Assembly (NCBI GenBank): GCA_017550105.1
Contig: JAFYLQ010000008.1
Location: forward strand, 1 to 64,000
DNA from: Clostridia bacterium
GTDB taxonomy: Bacteria; Bacillota; Clostridia; Oscillospirales; Acutalibacteraceae
Length of the DNA: 64,000 nucleotides
Reading direction: 5' to 3'
This document shows, in pieces, positions 43,465-52,226 of the stretch; within the stretch, counting starts at the first letter, position 1; every line of letters starts with the position of its first letter. Made by a program: the position numbers and the translations under genes. The notes under the pieces are model-generated. The model had not been told where the DNA came from and did not search any database. It saw only the letters and a program-made list of their open reading frames with translations.

Positions 43465-44364
43465 ATGTCAAGTTCATTAATATCGGGCTTGGGAGCGATT
43501 CTTATGGCATTTTTCACTTTATTGTCATCAATATTCGGTATTGCTCAAAGCAAACCCGACACAACAGTTATTCAGGGCTTTGAAGCCAAGGAGGAAAGCG
43601 TTATGCGTATAATGTCATTTAACATCCGTTGTGCCAACGTTGGCTCAGATTCATGGGAAGACCGTATCGGTATTGTTTCACAAACAATGCTTGAAAGCGA
43701 AGCCGATTCAATCGGCGTTCAGGAGGCTACCCCCGGTTGGATGGCAGCCCTTAACGAAAACATCGGTGATAAATATGCTTACGTTGGTGTTGGCCGTGAC
43801 GACGGTGACAACGAGGGTGAATATTCAGCAGTATTTTATTTGAAGGACAAATATAACGTTGTTGACAGCGGTACCTTCTGGCTTTCAGAAACACCCGACA
43901 AGGTATCCTTCGGTTGGGATGCCGCTTGCAGACGAGTTTGCACTTGGGTTGTTCTTGAGAATAAGGAAAGCGGCGAAAAATACGTTCACCTTAACAGTCA
44001 CTTTGACCACGTTGGTGTTACCGCAAGAAAGAACAGTGTTGACCTTATTCTTGACAAGGCTTCAGAATACAAGGATTTACCCGTTGTATTTACTGCGGAT
44101 ATGAACGTTGTTCAGGGCAGCGACAACTACAAGCAGTTTGTAAACTCAAAAATCCTTCGTGATACAAAGTTTGACACAACCGACACAATGGATTACTGCA
44201 CATACCACGACACAAAGCCTTCGTTACATACAGATGACGTTATTGACTACGTTATGGTTAACAACCACTTTGACACCGTTTCTTACAGAGTTGTTACCGA
44301 GGGTGTTGACGGCAGATTTGTTTCAGACCACTACCCCATTTATGCGGATATTGTAATAAAATAA
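43465..44364 (+). CDS. Endonuclease/exonuclease/phosphatase (EEP) fold hydrolase, exported
   Basis: A 299-residue protein. A hydrophobic N-terminus (about 8-27) acts as a signal or anchor. An EEP domain follows: MSFNIRCANVG (metal Asn), GVQEATPGW (metal Glu), LNSHFDHVG, FTADMN and FVSDHYPI (catalytic His). Family enzymes cut phosphodiesters in DNA, lipids or inositol phosphates; the short form resembles secreted phosphatases of gut Clostridia. Substrate unknown. Confidence 0.85.
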   Translation: MSSSLISGLGAILMAFFTLLSSIFGIAQSKPDTTVIQGFEAKEESVMRIMSFNIRCANVGSDSWEDRIGIVSQTMLESEADSIGVQEATPGWMAALNENIGDKYAYVGVGRDDGDNEGEYSAVFYLKDKYNVVDSGTFWLSETPDKVSFGWDAACRRVCTWVVLENKESGEKYVHLNSHFDHVGVTARKNSVDLILDKASEYKDLPVVFTADMNVVQGSDNYKQFVNSKILRDTKFDTTDTMDYCTYHDTKPSLHTDDVIDYVMVNNHFDTVSYRVVTEGVDGRFVSDHYPIYADIVIK

Positions 44365-44389
44365 TTATGTAATTGAACATTCACGTAAA

Positions 44390-44429
44390 AAGTTCCGTTC
44401 ACCGAAAGGTAAACGGAACTTCTTTTTTT
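44390..44429 (+). terminator. Bidirectional terminator between EEP and ABC ATPase genes
   Basis: Stem AAGTTCCGTT/AACGGAACTT followed by CTTTTTTTA. Convergent gap. Confidence 0.88.
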
Positions 44430-45171
44430 ATTTCTTTTTTGGGGGATTATATTTTGTTTTGTAATACTGTGAAGCCTCTTTAACGGGGCCGTCGAATACG
44501 ATTTTACCGTTTTTCATAACGATACCACGCTTACAGAATTCCTCGGCAACGGCAGTCTGATGAGTAACAAAAAGAAGTGTTACGTTGTCCTTCTCGATAA
44601 TCTCGTTAACCGTTTTCTGACATTTCTGCTTAAAGGCATTGTCACCAACACTGAGTGCTTCGTCAACAATAAGTATTTCGGGCTTTATGTTAACGTTAAT
44701 AGCAAAGCCAAGGCGGGATTTCATACCGCTTGAATAGGTTCTTACAGGCTGGTCTATGTAATCCCCAAGCTCGGAATACTCAATAATAGTTTCCTCAAGG
44801 GCTTTGATTTCACTATCGCTAAGACCTAAAATATGGCCCTTAAGGTAGATATTCTGCCTGCCTGTGAACTCCTGGTCAAAGCCGCTTTTAAGCTCAAGCA
44901 AAGCGCTTACCCTACCCTTGACGGTAATATCACCGCTTGTGGGAAATGAAACACCCGTAATCATTTTAAGTACGGTTGACTTACCTGCACCGTTTTTGCC
45001 GAAAAGAGCAACGGATTCGCCCCTTTCGATTTCAAAATTCATATTGTCAACGGCAACCTTTTCCTTGTACTTAATGCCCTTAAAGAATATGGCTAAAAGG
45101 CGTTTACGAGTACTTGAATAAAGCTTATATTTTTTAGTAACGTTATCAAACTTAATTACTGTATCTTTCAT
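44428..45171 (-). CDS. Polysaccharide/teichoic acid ABC exporter, ATP-binding protein (TagH-like)
   Basis: A 247-residue ABC ATPase with Walker A FGKNGAGKST, signature YSSGMKSRLGFA and Walker B ILIVDEALSVGD, the pattern of the TagH/RfbE/Wzt family. It lacks the C-terminal carbohydrate-binding domain. With the neighbouring TagG-like permease (22 bases upstream) it should export an undecaprenyl-linked glycopolymer. Confidence 0.9.
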   Translation of the reverse strand: MKDTVIKFDNVTKKYKLYSSTRKRLLAIFFKGIKYKEKVAVDNMNFEIERGESVALFGKNGAGKSTVLKMITGVSFPTSGDITVKGRVSALLELKSGFDQEFTGRQNIYLKGHILGLSDSEIKALEETIIEYSELGDYIDQPVRTYSSGMKSRLGFAINVNIKPEILIVDEALSVGDNAFKQKCQKTVNEIIEKDNVTLLFVTHQTAVAEEFCKRGIVMKNGKIVFDGPVKEASQYYKTKYNPPKKK

Positions 45172-45193
45172 AGCTTAAATCCTTTAAAACTTA

Positions 45194-46036
45194 TTATAAA
45201 ACGTCGGGAATTTCCTTACGGAGCTTCTTGTATGCCCAAAGAGACATAACAGCAAGCACCACGTACCAAGCAATGAAAACTCCTAATTCTACAGGCTCCT
45301 CGAAGAACCATTTGTGGTCCACAAAGCAATTTCTGTAGCCGTAGCAAATAAAGGTTACGGGATTGAGCATCATAATGACCTTAAGAAGCTTGTTGTCTGC
45401 CACGCTCTCTATATTCCAGATAACACCCGAAAGCCAGAAAATACCGATATTGACTGACTTAATAAGGTTTGAAAAGTCCTTGCTTATGGCAGAAACCATA
45501 CCCGCAAAAAGCGACCATGCATTAAAGAAAAGGAACATAAGAATTGTGTATATTGGAAGCTGAACAAGATAAACAGTTGGTGCAAAGCCCATTACCCAGA
45601 ACATAATTATTGAAATAACCACTAACACCAAATGCACGTAAAGTGATGAAAGATTGGTGAAGGTGGGGATTGTTGTAAGGGGGTACTTCATTTTAGTAAC
45701 AAGGTAGCTGTATTTTCTGATACAGACCGTACCGCCCGTAATACACTCGGTCATAAAGAACCAAGGCACAATACCTGCAATAAGCCATAATATGTAAGGA
45801 TATTCACCTATATCGTTACCGCTTCTCAGACCGATTGAAACGGCAAACCAATAAATAAATATAGTGAACACGGGTTTTATAACCGCCCATGCCCAGCCAA
45901 GAGCCGAACCTGTGTAGGTCTTTTTCAAATCGGCAACTGAAAGCCTTAAAACCTGCGTCATATTCTCCTTATGCTCTCGGATATTCAGGGTAAATGCATC
46001 TGCATATCCCTTAAAAAATTCTGAAATTTTACTCAC
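45194..46036 (-). CDS. Polysaccharide ABC exporter permease (TagG-like)
   Basis: A 280-residue ABC-2 type permease with six transmembrane helices. It has the LGWAWAVIKPVFTIFIYWFAVSIGLR start and the LNPVTFICYGYRNCFVDHKW segment of TagG/RfbA exporters. It precedes the ATPase gene in the operon. Confidence 0.9.
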   Translation of the reverse strand: MSKISEFFKGYADAFTLNIREHKENMTQVLRLSVADLKKTYTGSALGWAWAVIKPVFTIFIYWFAVSIGLRSGNDIGEYPYILWLIAGIVPWFFMTECITGGTVCIRKYSYLVTKMKYPLTTIPTFTNLSSLYVHLVLVVISIIMFWVMGFAPTVYLVQLPIYTILMFLFFNAWSLFAGMVSAISKDFSNLIKSVNIGIFWLSGVIWNIESVADNKLLKVIMMLNPVTFICYGYRNCFVDHKWFFEEPVELGVFIAWYVVLAVMSLWAYKKLRKEIPDVL

Positions 46037-46053
46037 GGTAAAACCTCCGTAAA

Positions 46054-46899
46054 TTATTTTATTATTAACGAAGTCTCGGTTTCCTCAACGTCGAAGAAAA
46101 CGGGATGCTCCTGTAAGCTTATATTAGGACAATGCAAGGTAAGTCTTAAATTACCCTCTAAATCCTTAAACAACATTCCGTGACCACCGTCATCATCAAA
46201 CAGTGTGGGAAGATGGGACCAATTACCGCAAACGGAACCGTTATCTGACGTGGCAATGCATTGCCTGTAGCCGTTGTAACAGGTGGACCATATCATAAGA
46301 AGCTTACCGTCGGTTTTTCTGTAAAGATAGGGTCCGTCGGTAACGTTGTGGTCCTTGTCGGTGGCTTCTCTTTTAAGAAAGGAACTTGCGGCAAAAAGCT
46401 CGACGGGTTCGCTGATAGCGTGGGATAAATCATCACTTAACTCTATTCTGCAAATTGTGCCGTCAAGTATCTGTGTATGCTCATGGCAGAAAACACAGTA
46501 AACCTTGCCGTTTTCAAAATGCAACGTACCGTCAAGGCACTCCCACTTTAAGGGAGTAACGGCACCGTCGGAATGGGGTACAAACTCTCCGTCGGGTGTG
46601 TCGCACTTAAGAATATAAGTACCTCTTAAGCCGTTGGGCTTTGTGAAGGTTGCAAGCATATAGTATGAGCCCTTGTAAAAATGAACCTCGGGAGCCCAGT
46701 TTACGTGGGTGTTCATATTGTGCTTCTGAGAATTAAAAACCGCTTTGGGCTCTGACCAATTTTCAAGGTCCGTGCTCACGTATACGTCGAAGCCACCGGT
46801 ACCCTGACCGAAATTAGAAGCCCTTGTGCCGTACATATAATACTTACCCTCAACCACTATAACAAAGGGGTCGCGGATATTAATATCCTGATTTTTCAA
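46054..46899 (-). CDS. Glycoside hydrolase family 43-like protein
   Basis: A 281-residue five-bladed propeller of the GH43 type. It has NIRDPFVIVVEGKYYMYGT (catalytic base Asp in RDP), WAPEVHF, and DGPYLYRKTDGKLLMIWST (general acid Glu position occupied by DGP rather than EGP). No signal peptide, so it acts on imported oligosaccharides or internal glycans. The acid residue change may alter or reduce activity. TTG start with AGGTGAT; 7 bases after alr. Confidence 0.82.
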   Translation of the reverse strand: MKNQDINIRDPFVIVVEGKYYMYGTRASNFGQGTGGFDVYVSTDLENWSEPKAVFNSQKHNMNTHVNWAPEVHFYKGSYYMLATFTKPNGLRGTYILKCDTPDGEFVPHSDGAVTPLKWECLDGTLHFENGKVYCVFCHEHTQILDGTICRIELSDDLSHAISEPVELFAASSFLKREATDKDHNVTDGPYLYRKTDGKLLMIWSTCYNGYRQCIATSDNGSVCGNWSHLPTLFDDDGGHGMLFKDLEGNLRLTLHCPNISLQEHPVFFDVEETETSLIIK

Positions 46900-46906
46900 A
46901 GGGAAA

Positions 46907-48064
46907 TCACCTTACTCTTTCATTATTTTTATAATGAAGAATTGTTACACGCTTCTGGAACTGACAAACAACCTCGTAGTTGATGGTATCTGTAAGCTCT
47001 GCAATATCCTCGGCAGTTATGGAATTTTCGCCATCCGTACCGAGAAGAACTACCGCATCCCCTACCGAAACATCGTTAAGAGCAGTAACGTCAACCATTA
47101 ATTGGTCCATACACACTCTGCCGATTACGGGGGCGTATTTGCCATTTATAAGCACCCTGCCCTTGTTGGAAAGGCTACGGGAATAGCCGTCTGCATAGCC
47201 GATGCAAACTGTGGCAATACGTGTGGGTCTGTCTGTGAAGTACGTGTGACCGTAGCTTACGCCGCTACCTGCAGGTACCTCCTTAACGTGTGAAACGTGG
47301 CTAACGATTTTCATAGCGGGTTTAAGGTTAATGCTACCGTCGTTAACACATTCATCGGGATAAAGCCCGTACATAACAATACCAAGACGAACCATATCAA
47401 ACTGCTCGTCAACGCTTAAAATACCCGCACTGTTGCAAAGATGCTTGATGGGTATATACATACCCCTGCTTTCAAGTTGAGCAATAAAATCCTTAAAAAC
47501 CTGAGTCTGCTTGTTGGTGGTTTCACGCTCAACACAATCCGCACAGGCGTAATGGCTAAAAATACCCTCGATATAGATATTGGGCAGGTCGTTTATACGC
47601 TTAACGGTTTCAACGCTTTCGGCATTACAGAAAAAGCCTATTCGCGACATACCCGTATCAACCGCAATATGAACCCTTGCTATCTTGTTGAGCTTAACCG
47701 CCGCCTTAGAAAGTGCCACGGCATCATCATAGTTGAATATGGTCTGAGTAAGCTCATATTTAACCAAGGACTCGTACTGATAGGGCGACGTGTAGGAAAG
47801 CACAAGTATGGGCTTTTTAACACCCGCTTCACGCAGTTCAACCGCTTCACCAAGCTCGGCAATACCGAAGTAATCAACCTCGTCCTGTATAGCCTTGGCA
47901 ACACCCACGGCACCGTGACCGTAAGCGTCCGCCTTAACTATGGCAAGGGAAAGAACGCCTTTTTTTATTTTCTTTTTAAGTTCAGTCAGATTATGGGCAA
48001 TGGCATCAAGGTCAATTGCCGCATAGGTTCTGTAGTATTCGTCAAATGTGTTTTTTAAATCCAT
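46907..48064 (-). CDS. alr: Alanine racemase
   Basis: A 385-residue PLP enzyme making D-alanine for peptidoglycan. It has LAIVKADAYGHGA (PLP Lys), GMSRIGF, SNKGRVLINGKYAPVIGRVCMDQLMVDVT and GSGVSYGHTYF (catalytic Tyr). The start at ATG 48064 has a GGAG site 5 bases upstream; a longer frame to 48097 is not supported. Confidence 0.95.
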   Translation of the reverse strand: MDLKNTFDEYYRTYAAIDLDAIAHNLTELKKKIKKGVLSLAIVKADAYGHGAVGVAKAIQDEVDYFGIAELGEAVELREAGVKKPILVLSYTSPYQYESLVKYELTQTIFNYDDAVALSKAAVKLNKIARVHIAVDTGMSRIGFFCNAESVETVKRINDLPNIYIEGIFSHYACADCVERETTNKQTQVFKDFIAQLESRGMYIPIKHLCNSAGILSVDEQFDMVRLGIVMYGLYPDECVNDGSINLKPAMKIVSHVSHVKEVPAGSGVSYGHTYFTDRPTRIATVCIGYADGYSRSLSNKGRVLINGKYAPVIGRVCMDQLMVDVTALNDVSVGDAVVLLGTDGENSITAEDIAELTDTINYEVVCQFQKRVTILHYKNNERVR

Positions 48065-48170
48065 AACATCTCCGTCTGAACAAGGCACACTAACCATAAT
48101 TTTACATAATTAACAATATAATACCATACTTTATTAAAATAAACAATAAATTTTAAAATATTTTGTGTTG

Positions 48171-48199
48171 TTGACATTAAGTTGTAAAAGATATAAAAT
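48171..48199 (+). promoter_or_regulatory. Promoter of the GDPD gene
   Basis: TTGACA (48171-48176), a 17-base spacer, TAAAAT (48194-48199). Confidence 0.7.
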
Positions 48200-48230
48200 T
48201 AACTCAAAATAATTTTAGGATGTGTTTATT

Positions 48231-49022
48231 ATGGCTAAGAATTTCAAGCCCCATGCAATTGCCGCCGCAGGCGTTGCAGGTGCAGTTGGTGCAGTTGCCG
48301 CAGCCTTTGCGGTAAACAAGCATATACATAAGGATATTTGTATGATTGCCCACCGTGGCTACAGCTCAAAATACCCCGGCAACACCGAACCCGCATTCCT
48401 CGGTGCGGCAAAAAACGGCTCGGGCGGTATTGAAACAGATATCAGAATCACCAAGGACGGTGTTTTTGTAGCAAACCACAACGACGACGTTGTGTTCAAG
48501 GACGGCACAAGCCTTATGGTTGCAGACGCCACTTACGAGGAGCTTATTGCAAAGCCCATTAAGACCGACAAGGTTAAAGAGGACGTTTATATATGCACCT
48601 TCCAAAGATACCTTGAAATCTGCCGTGAATATAACCTTATTTGCTTTATTGAACTTAAAGGTGAATACACCGACCAGCAGATTCATGACGTATTCACACT
48701 TGCATCAGAGGTTTACGACCTTAAAATGTGCTCCTTACAGTCCTTTGAATTTGATAACCTTGTTAAGGCTCACGAGGCATTCCCCGATTTACAGATTATG
48801 CTCACCTACGGTAAGGGAATGGATTACACCAAATGCCTTGAATACGGCTTCGACATTGACGTTGAGTACACTACCCTTTCCAAAAAGATGATGAACGACT
48901 TCCATTCACGTGGTCTTAAGGTTGGTGCCTGGACTGCAAACGACATTTTCACCCTTAACTATTGCAGAGCCTTTGGCGTTGACTATATTGAATCCGACGT
49001 TTTCGGCGGTAACAGAAAATAA
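48231..49022 (+). CDS. Glycerophosphodiester phosphodiesterase family protein
   Basis: A 263-residue protein. The Ala/Gly-rich hydrophobic N-terminus (about 7-27) probably anchors it in the membrane. A GDPD TIM barrel follows with IAHRGYSSKYPGNTEPAF, GGIETDIRITKDG, HND and FIELKGEY. It hydrolyses glycerophosphodiesters, such as lipid or teichoic-acid-derived units, to glycerol-3-P. ATG 48231 with AGGA upstream. Confidence 0.9.
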   Translation: MAKNFKPHAIAAAGVAGAVGAVAAAFAVNKHIHKDICMIAHRGYSSKYPGNTEPAFLGAAKNGSGGIETDIRITKDGVFVANHNDDVVFKDGTSLMVADATYEELIAKPIKTDKVKEDVYICTFQRYLEICREYNLICFIELKGEYTDQQIHDVFTLASEVYDLKMCSLQSFEFDNLVKAHEAFPDLQIMLTYGKGMDYTKCLEYGFDIDVEYTTLSKKMMNDFHSRGLKVGAWTANDIFTLNYCRAFGVDYIESDVFGGNRK

Positions 49023-49029
49023 AAATTTT

Positions 49030-49064
49030 ACAGTCTTGCAAATATGCAGGACTGTATTTTTTAT
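49030..49064 (+). terminator. Terminator after the GDPD gene
   Basis: Stem ACAGTCTTGCA/TGCAGGACTGT with a 4-base loop followed by ATTTTTTAT. Confidence 0.88.
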
Positions 49065-49085
49065 AGTTTGTTCATCATTTTACTC

Positions 49086-49114
49086 TTGTTAATAAAACAA
49101 ATTTGTGGTATAGT
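49086..49114 (+). promoter_or_regulatory. Promoter of the M23 peptidase operon
   Basis: TTGTTA (49086-49091), a 17-base spacer, TATAGT (49109-49114). Confidence 0.65.
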
Positions 49115-49144
49115 TAGTGTATATGTTTTAAAAGAGAGTGTATT

Positions 49145-50500
49145 ATGGAAAGTTTATTCAATTTCTTTTACAATTGCATATATAATCTTGGTCTTGTAAC
49201 GGGTAAAATCATCGGTGGATTTTTCAAAAAAATCCTCGGTGCTTTTAAAAAACTTTTCCACTTTAACAAGGCTTCCTTTTCCTCTGCCAAGATTTTCTTT
49301 AAACGTACGCTTGTTTTTTTACTTGTTGTTGCAGTTTTGGGCACGGGCGTTTTTGTTGCATACAAAAACAGCAACAAGGTAAAAGCCGTTGCAGTTATTG
49401 TTGAGGGTGAAACCGTCGGCTATGCCCCCTCACAGAAGGCGGCAGATTCGGTTAAAAAATACGCTATACAAACCCTTGGTGAAGAAAATGCGCCTGAATT
49501 TGAAAGCAAGGAAAAACGAACCGATGCCTACAACGTACGCTCTGCAGACGTTATTTTAAAGACTGTTATAGAAAAATACGGCAGTGACCTTATACCCGTA
49601 AGCGAGGTTTATATTGATGGTGAATTGCTTTGTGCGGTTAAGGATAGCACGGTAATACAGAAAACCGTTAACGAAATGCTTGAGCTTTCTAAAAAGGTTT
49701 ACCCCAATTCCGCAGTTTCCTTCTCTGAAAGCATTACTGTAAAACAGGCATACTACTCCCCCGATAACAAGAATATTTATTCAAATGAAAAATTCAAGGC
49801 GACCTTAAACGCTCCCGAAACCCTTACGGTAAGACATACAGAATGTCAGGAAAGCATCAATTACACAGATTTTGAAACCGTTGAAATACAGACAAACCAG
49901 CTTTTCGTAGGTGACACAAGGGTACGCAGAACGGGTCAGAACGGCACCGAATACGCCATAGACCTTGTTACGTACATTGGTGATAAAAAGGTTCTTTCAG
50001 AGCCCCTTATGAGCGTTGCCCTTACACAACCCGTAACACAGATTGTGGAACGTGGTATTCGTGCCGAAAGCCTTTCTATGGGCTCATACACGGTTTATCA
50101 GACAACCGGTATATTCTGTTGGCCCGTTGTTAACCTTTACACTGTTACCTCTCCATATGGCCACAGAAGTCTTGGCTACCACAGAGGTATTGATATTTCG
50201 GGTGCAAATGCTTCGGGTGCCCTTGTTGTTGCAGGTGCCGCAGGTACTGTCACCGAGGCAGGCTGGAGCACGGGCGGTTACGGTAACTACGTAATAATCG
50301 ACCACGGCAACGGTGTTGAAACCCTTTACGCCCACATGCTCGACAACTCACTTATGGTAAGTGCCGGTGACTACGTGCAAAAGGGACAGACCGTAGGTAG
50401 AGTTGGTAACACAGGTTATTCTTTCGGTGCTCACCTTCACTTTGAAGTAAGATTAAACGGTAACAGACTTAACCCTGCTCCGTATTTAGGATTGGAATAA
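49145..50500 (+). CDS. M23 family metallopeptidase with G5 domain
   Basis: A 451-residue membrane-anchored cell-wall hydrolase. A transmembrane helix at about 55-78, a long stalk, a G5-type domain (about 235-300: TVRHTECQESINYTDFETVEIQTNQL...VRRTGQNGTE) and a LytM/M23 zinc endopeptidase domain (about 335-450) with HRGIDI, HGNGVETLYAHM and GAHLHFEVR. It cuts peptide cross-links of peptidoglycan, or acts as a pseudo-enzyme activator. It overlaps rlmH by one base. Confidence 0.92.
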   Translation: MESLFNFFYNCIYNLGLVTGKIIGGFFKKILGAFKKLFHFNKASFSSAKIFFKRTLVFLLVVAVLGTGVFVAYKNSNKVKAVAVIVEGETVGYAPSQKAADSVKKYAIQTLGEENAPEFESKEKRTDAYNVRSADVILKTVIEKYGSDLIPVSEVYIDGELLCAVKDSTVIQKTVNEMLELSKKVYPNSAVSFSESITVKQAYYSPDNKNIYSNEKFKATLNAPETLTVRHTECQESINYTDFETVEIQTNQLFVGDTRVRRTGQNGTEYAIDLVTYIGDKKVLSEPLMSVALTQPVTQIVERGIRAESLSMGSYTVYQTTGIFCWPVVNLYTVTSPYGHRSLGYHRGIDISGANASGALVVAGAAGTVTEAGWSTGGYGNYVIIDHGNGVETLYAHMLDNSLMVSAGDYVQKGQTVGRVGNTGYSFGAHLHFEVRLNGNRLNPAPYLGLE

Positions 50501-50979
50501 TGAATATTACAGTAATTGCATTAGGTAAGCTCAAAGAAAAATATTTAAGGGATGCGGTAAATGAGTACACAAAAAGGCTATCCGCCTACGGAAAGCCCGA
50601 TATAATAGAACTTAACCCCGTTAAGCTGTCCGACAATCCCTCTCAAACAGAAATTGATAATGCCCTTAACAAAGAGGCGGAGGAAATAAAAAAGAAAATC
50701 CCCAACGGAAGCTACGTTTTCAGCCTTTGTATTGAGGGTAAAGAAAAGTCAAGTGAACAATTAGCTCAAACTATTAAAGAAGTCACCCTCAACGGTAAAA
50801 GCAGTATCGTTTTTATAATCGGCAGTTCATTCGGTCTTTCACCCGAAATCAAAAAACTTTCCGATTGCAGACTTTCTTTTTCACCTATGACATTCCCCCA
50901 CCAGTTAATGAGGGTTATGCTCCTTGAACAGATTTACAGGGCTTTTCAGATAAACAATAACGGAAAATATCACAAATGA
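50500..50979 (+). CDS. rlmH: 23S rRNA (pseudouridine1915-N3)-methyltransferase
   Basis: A 159-residue SPOUT methyltransferase with ITVIALGKLKEKYLRDAVNEY at the start, FIIGSSFGLSPEIK (SAM-binding knot) and SFSPMTFPHQLMRVMLLEQIYRA. It methylates pseudouridine 1915 in helix 69 of the large ribosomal subunit. Confidence 0.96.
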   Translation: MNITVIALGKLKEKYLRDAVNEYTKRLSAYGKPDIIELNPVKLSDNPSQTEIDNALNKEAEEIKKKIPNGSYVFSLCIEGKEKSSEQLAQTIKEVTLNGKSSIVFIIGSSFGLSPEIKKLSDCRLSFSPMTFPHQLMRVMLLEQIYRAFQINNNGKYHK

Positions 50980-50988
50980 GGTAAAACT

Positions 50989-51162
50989 ATGGCAATGTGC
51001 GATATGTGTGAAAATTACAGATACGACGAGGACCTTGAAGAATATTTTTGTGATATTGAGCTTGACGAGGATGAATACCTTAAATTTTTAACTTCCTCCA
51101 ATGATGCCTGCCCCTACTTCAGGGCGGATGATGAATACAGAATTGTAAGAAAACAGAATTGA
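50989..51162 (+). CDS. Small Cys-containing protein (DUF6472-like)
   Basis: A 57-residue acidic protein starting ATG 50989 with AATGAGGTAAAACT upstream. It has CDMC near the N-terminus, then EEYFCDIELDEDE and CPYFR, so four to five Cys in a zinc-ribbon-like spread (C4, C7, C21, C41). It matches the pattern of DUF6472 proteins found in Clostridia. Ten bases after rlmH and before a terminator, so co-transcribed with it. Function unknown. Confidence 0.75.
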   Translation: MAMCDMCENYRYDEDLEEYFCDIELDEDEYLKFLTSSNDACPYFRADDEYRIVRKQN

Positions 51163-51165
51163 CAA

Positions 51166-51200
51166 AACCGCCCGACCGAAAGGTCAGGCGGTTTTTTTAT
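51166..51200 (+). terminator. Terminator after the small Cys protein gene
   Basis: Stem AAACCGCC.GACC/GGTC.GGCGGTTT with a GAAA loop followed by a T-run. Confidence 0.9.
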
Positions 51201-51202
51201 TA

Positions 51203-51240
51203 TGAGTGAGGAGTTACGGGGCAAAACCGATTGTAAATTG
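51203..51240. repeat. Copy of the dispersed GCCGATT repeat
   Basis: TGAGTGAGGAGTTACGGGGC followed by AAAACCGATTGTAAATT. Close to the cores at 11013-11032 and 11067-11085 and inverted at 52131-52150. Confidence 0.55.
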
Positions 51241-51295
51241 TTTTTATCAAAGAGCCAAAAAACAACCACCCTTTTGATGGCTGTAAATGATAAGT

Positions 51296-51499
51296 TTATT
51301 GCTCGGTGATTTCAAAAAGCTCATTAGGAGTGCAGTTGAAAATCAAACATAAAGTTTCGATATTTTCATAACGAATGGATTTGGTTTCGTTGTTTATCAT
51401 TTTACTGAAATTTTGGTAGCTCATACCCATTTGTTTGTATAACCAATATTTTGTTTTATTATTTTCTTCAAGAAGTTGTTTGACCCTTAATTTTATCAT
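51296..51499 (-). CDS. Small XRE/Cro-type HTH regulator
   Basis: A 67-residue protein that is almost entirely one helix-turn-helix domain (LLEENNKTKYWLYKQMGMSY, NETKSIRYENIETLCLIFN). Start at ATG 51499 (GAGGAAG 7 bases upstream). It diverges from an unknown gene. An inverted repeat TAAGATAC (51499-51506) / GTATCTTA (51533-51540) brackets its leader and could be an operator. Confidence 0.85.
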   Translation of the reverse strand: MIKLRVKQLLEENNKTKYWLYKQMGMSYQNFSKMINNETKSIRYENIETLCLIFNCTPNELFEITEQ

Positions 51500-51549
51500 A
51501 AGATACTTCCTCATTAGATGTTTTCTATAATCGTATCTTATTTTTGGTA

Positions 51550-51581
51550 TTTACATATAGACTAATACATTATATAATGTA
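51550..51581 (+). promoter_or_regulatory. Promoter with overlapping 16-bp palindromic operator candidate
   Basis: TTTACA (51550-51555), a 17-base spacer, TATAAT (51573-51578). A perfect palindrome TACATTATATAATGTA (51566-51581) covers the -10 box, and a partial copy CACATTATATGTA follows it. This is a good candidate binding site for the divergent HTH protein. Confidence 0.7.
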
Positions 51582-51609
51582 CACATTATATGTAGCTAAG
51601 GTGAGAGTA

Positions 51610-51975
51610 ATGACGGATATTCAGCTTATAAGAGATTTGGATACACTCAAGAAAATGTACAGATATCTTTTTAACGCCGTAACAGATGCCGTAAATATTT
51701 GCAACGAGCATGATGTGAAAGATATATTAATTAGTGCCCAACAACGCACAGAAGAAATTTACATAGGCAAAAATTGCTCTGATATGTATAACGATGACGA
51801 AACCATTATTGATTTATTAAAACTTTTGGTGGAAACGGAGTGCGAAAAAACGTTATCCCAACAAAATCAAGATTTTATCGATGAATGTAAAGATTGGATA
51901 TGTGATTTGCAAGAGGGACGTACCAAAGCATTAATTTTGGATTTGGTTAAAAAAGAAGGCTTGAGTAAGGAATAG
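51610..51975 (+). CDS. Protein of unknown function beside an HTH regulator
   Basis: A 121-residue acidic, helical protein with no recognised domain and no transmembrane segment. Start at ATG 51610 (AGGTGAGAG upstream), shorter than the open frame. Divergent from the small HTH gene and bounded by dispersed repeats. It may be a small accessory locus; Cys residues are scattered without a metal-site pattern. Confidence 0.65.
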   Translation: MTDIQLIRDLDTLKKMYRYLFNAVTDAVNICNEHDVKDILISAQQRTEEIYIGKNCSDMYNDDETIIDLLKLLVETECEKTLSQQNQDFIDECKDWICDLQEGRTKALILDLVKKEGLSKE

Positions 51976-52014
51976 GCGATTCAAACTACTGTTGTTCTAT
52001 TCGACTGAAGAACG

Positions 52015-52190
52015 ACCACAAGAGAACTACCTAAAGCCCTTCGGTGCGATATATACTGCGTATGCGATATGTTTCGCAGAGCGAAACGAGATTATAATCA
52101 GAAGCGAAGTGCCCACGAAATTTTGCATTTTATAATCGGCTTTGCCCCTTAATTATTCATTTTTCATTATTTATCATTCATTATTCATTA
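52015..52190. repeat. Dispersed repeat region
   Basis: Holds GGTGCGATATATACTGCGTA, GCGATATGTTTCGCAGAGCG, then the inverted GGGGCAAAGCCGATTATAA core (52131-52150), followed by ATTATTCATTTTTCATTATT-type direct repeats. No coding potential seen. Confidence 0.55.
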
Positions 52191-52224
52191 AAAAATCCAC
52201 CTGAAAACTCAGGTGGATTTTTTT
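52191..52224 (-). terminator. Terminator of the der-containing operon
   Basis: Stem AAATCCACCTGA/TCAGGTGGATTT with T-runs on both sides. It directly follows the der stop codon on the minus strand. Confidence 0.9.
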
Positions 52225-52226
52225 AG

